Shown here one piece after another: positions 5,471 through 7,154 of a DNA stretch of 7,154 nt; positions within the stretch are counted from its first letter, which is position 1; each line of letters starts with the position of its first letter. The DNA comes from Candidatus Bathyarchaeota archaeon (lineage in GTDB: Archaea; Thermoproteota; Bathyarchaeia; Bathyarchaeales; Bathyarchaeaceae), in contig JACUTO010000075.1 of the NCBI GenBank assembly GCA_014859755.1, positions 1 to 7,154 on the forward strand, read 5' to 3'. The position numbers and the translations under genes were made by a program. A model generated the notes under the pieces. The model saw nothing but the letters and a program-made list of their open reading frames with translations. It searched no databases and had not been told where the DNA came from.

Positions 5471-7154
5471 CATGCTACGCCGTCTGGTGGATGACCAGGC
5501 TTGAGCGCTGAAGAAGGGCGCGGCAAGCAGCGAAATGCCCCGGGTAGCTGCATGCAAGCTTAGATCCGGGGATGCCTGAATGAGACTTCTTGCGACGGAC
5601 TCCCACGGGACTCCGTTGCGTTCCGTAAGGAACGGGAACTCCCTGAACGGAAATATCTTAGTAAGGGAAGGAAAAGAAACCAACCGGGATTCCCTAAGTA
5701 ACGTGAGCGAAAGGGGAAAAGTCCAAACCAAACCTCACAGGGAAACCTGAGAGGGATGTAGTGTTGCGGGCCCAGCCGCCTTCTCACCGGCGAAGCCGAA
5801 GTGGCCTGAAAAGGCCTGCCAAAGATGGTGAAAGCCCACTAGGCGTAAACCGGAAGGAGATGGGCTGGAGTCCCTGAGTACCATACCCTGGATTCGGTTT
5901 GGGAAACTGGGGGCCACCAACCTCCAAGACTAAATACGTCTCAAGACCGATAGCGCACTAGTACGGTGACAGAAAGCTGAAAAGTACCCCGGAAGGGGGG
6001 TGAAAAGAGCCTGAAACCAGACGGTTATAGACGTTTGCAGCCCGGAAGGATAGATCCCTCCCAAAGGAACCTGTGGCGACACAGCAGTACGAAGGAGGGG
6101 GACCAGGGTTGCAAGTTCCGTCTAGAAACACGGGCCGGGGAGTTCATGGTCGTGGCAAGCTTAAAGGCTGACAAGCCTGTAAGCATAGGGAAACCAACAT
6201 GCGCGCAACCAGCCAAGCGCTGGTGAGGCGCGGGGTCTGAAAGGGCCCGGAGTCACGGCTTTGACACTAGAAACCGGACGATCTAGCCTTGGGCAGGGCG
6301 AAGTCAGGCGAAAGCCTGGTGGAGGCCCGAAGGGGTACTGACGTGCAATTCGTTCCTCAGACCTGAGGCTAGGGGCGAAAGACCAATCTAGTCCGGTGAT
6401 AGCTAGTTCCCTCCGAAGTGGGTCGCAGCCCAGCCCCAAGCGAGGTAGCCGATGGGGTAGAGCACTGATTGGGAAGTAAGGGGTCGAAAGACCTCGCTTT
6501 TCTTTCAAACTCCGAATTCATCGGCGCCGTAGACCTTGGGAGACGGGTTCTGGGGGGTAAGCCCCTAGTCCGAGAGGGGGACAACCCAGACTGAGGTTAA
6601 GGCCCCAAAGTGCTGGCTAAGTGTCAAACTGAAAGGCGTCATCAGCCCCAGACAGCGGGGAGGTAGGCTTAGAAGCAGCTATCCTTTAAAGAAAGCGTAA
6701 CAGCTCACCCGCCGAGGCTGATGGCCCTGAAAATGGACGGGGCTAAGCCAGCCGCCGATACCCCAGGGTGCAGCCTAGCGCTGCAATCCGGTAGGAGGGC
6801 GTCCCGACTGGGCGGAAGCCGGGCCGTGAGGTCCGGTGGACCGGTTCGGGATTGCATATCCCGGTGGTAGTAACAGCAAAGAGAAGTGAGAATCTTCTCC
6901 GCCGAAAGGGCAAGGGTTCCCCAGCAACGCGTCGTCAGCTGGGGGTAAGTCGGTCCTAAGGCCGATCTTAACTGAGGAGGCCGAAAGGGAAGCCGGTTAA
7001 GATTCCGGCACCACGGAGGTACACGCGGCGACGCAAGCCCAACATCTGACGCTTCTGGATAGGCTGAGCAAGGCTGTCGCCTTGTTTAACCGTATAAGTC
7101 TGGGGAGTGCCGTAATGGCGAGAACCAGGCGAAAGCGGGAATAGCCGCCCGTTT
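5471..7154 (+). rRNA. 23S ribosomal RNA, 5' part (runs off right edge)
   Basis: This is the large-subunit rRNA, the RNA core of the 50S subunit. The 5' end matches the 23S start signature (GCTACGCCGTCTGGTGGATGA, about 5474 on), followed by GAAGAAGGGCGCGGCAAGC and CTGAATGAGA. Further landmarks appear in order. TAGTACGGTGA and GTGAAAAGAGCCTGAAACC lie near 5959-6018. GATAGCTAGTTCCCTCCGAA lies near 6398. AACCCAGACTGAGGTTAAGG lies near 6583. The L11-binding/GTPase centre (GGCTTAGAAGCAGC, then AAAGAAAGCGTAACAGCTCA) lies at about 6655-6716. Wording of the variable parts is archaeal. About 1.68 kb of an expected roughly 3 kb is present, covering domains I-II and into III. Distances between landmarks are normal, so I see no intron. 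All reading frames across it are spurious. The exact mature 5' end is uncertain by several bases. Confidence 0.97.

Noticed and set aside
5360..6584. Several 60-120 codon frames within the 23S region.
   Set aside because: They are translations of the rRNA and its leader; sequence conservation is at the RNA level.
5471..7154. An intron or homing endonuclease insert in the 23S gene.
   Set aside because: Conserved landmarks follow one another at normal distances and no long open frame interrupts them. The rest of the gene, where archaeal introns are most common, is outside the window.

Overview
The window reads as a piece of an archaeal chromosome. Three things point that way. A minus-strand RNase P RNA has archaeal-type conserved regions. 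The partial large-subunit rRNA has archaeal-style sequence. Gene starts are preceded by TATA-like box A elements (for example TTATAT before the 23S gene) and GGTGA/GGAGG-type ribosome binding sites. I cannot place it below the domain level by eye. The rRNA does not look extremely GC-rich, which argues weakly against a hyperthermophile.

Layout. Positions 1-295 (minus) hold most of the RNase P RNA gene, cut by the window edge at its 3' end. Positions 351-1025 (minus) encode a small sugar-nucleotide-type nucleotidyltransferase, preceded by a DUF47/PhoU-like protein at 1067-1729 (minus). These two probably form one transcription unit, driven from a box A near 1788-1797. Positions 1814-2917 and 2975-4624 (both minus) encode the ATPase and a fused two-domain permease of an ABC importer. 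No solute-binding protein gene is visible. Positions 4625-4991 are intergenic and separate the minus-strand block from a plus-strand block. The plus-strand block is a 65-residue zinc-ribbon protein (4992-5189), then a promoter and structured leader (about 5272-5470), then the first roughly 1.7 kb of 23S rRNA, which runs off the right edge.

How the parts relate. The importer genes form an operon (permease, then ATPase), with a dyad-rich 57-bp gap that may hold an extra promoter or operator. A DUF47 protein usually suggests phosphate/PiT or metal homeostasis; no PiT gene is present here, so its link to the importer is only positional. The two RNA genes at the ends are housekeeping: tRNA 5' maturation and the ribosome. 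The 23S gene has its own apparent promoter and no 16S gene in the 5.4 kb upstream, so the rRNA operon appears to be split in this organism.

I did not find mobile elements, CRISPR arrays, tRNAs or defence genes. The most useful second-look items are the unlinked 23S gene with its hairpin-rich leader, the orphan importer with its SETGAT motifs, and unusual residues in the nucleotidyltransferase.
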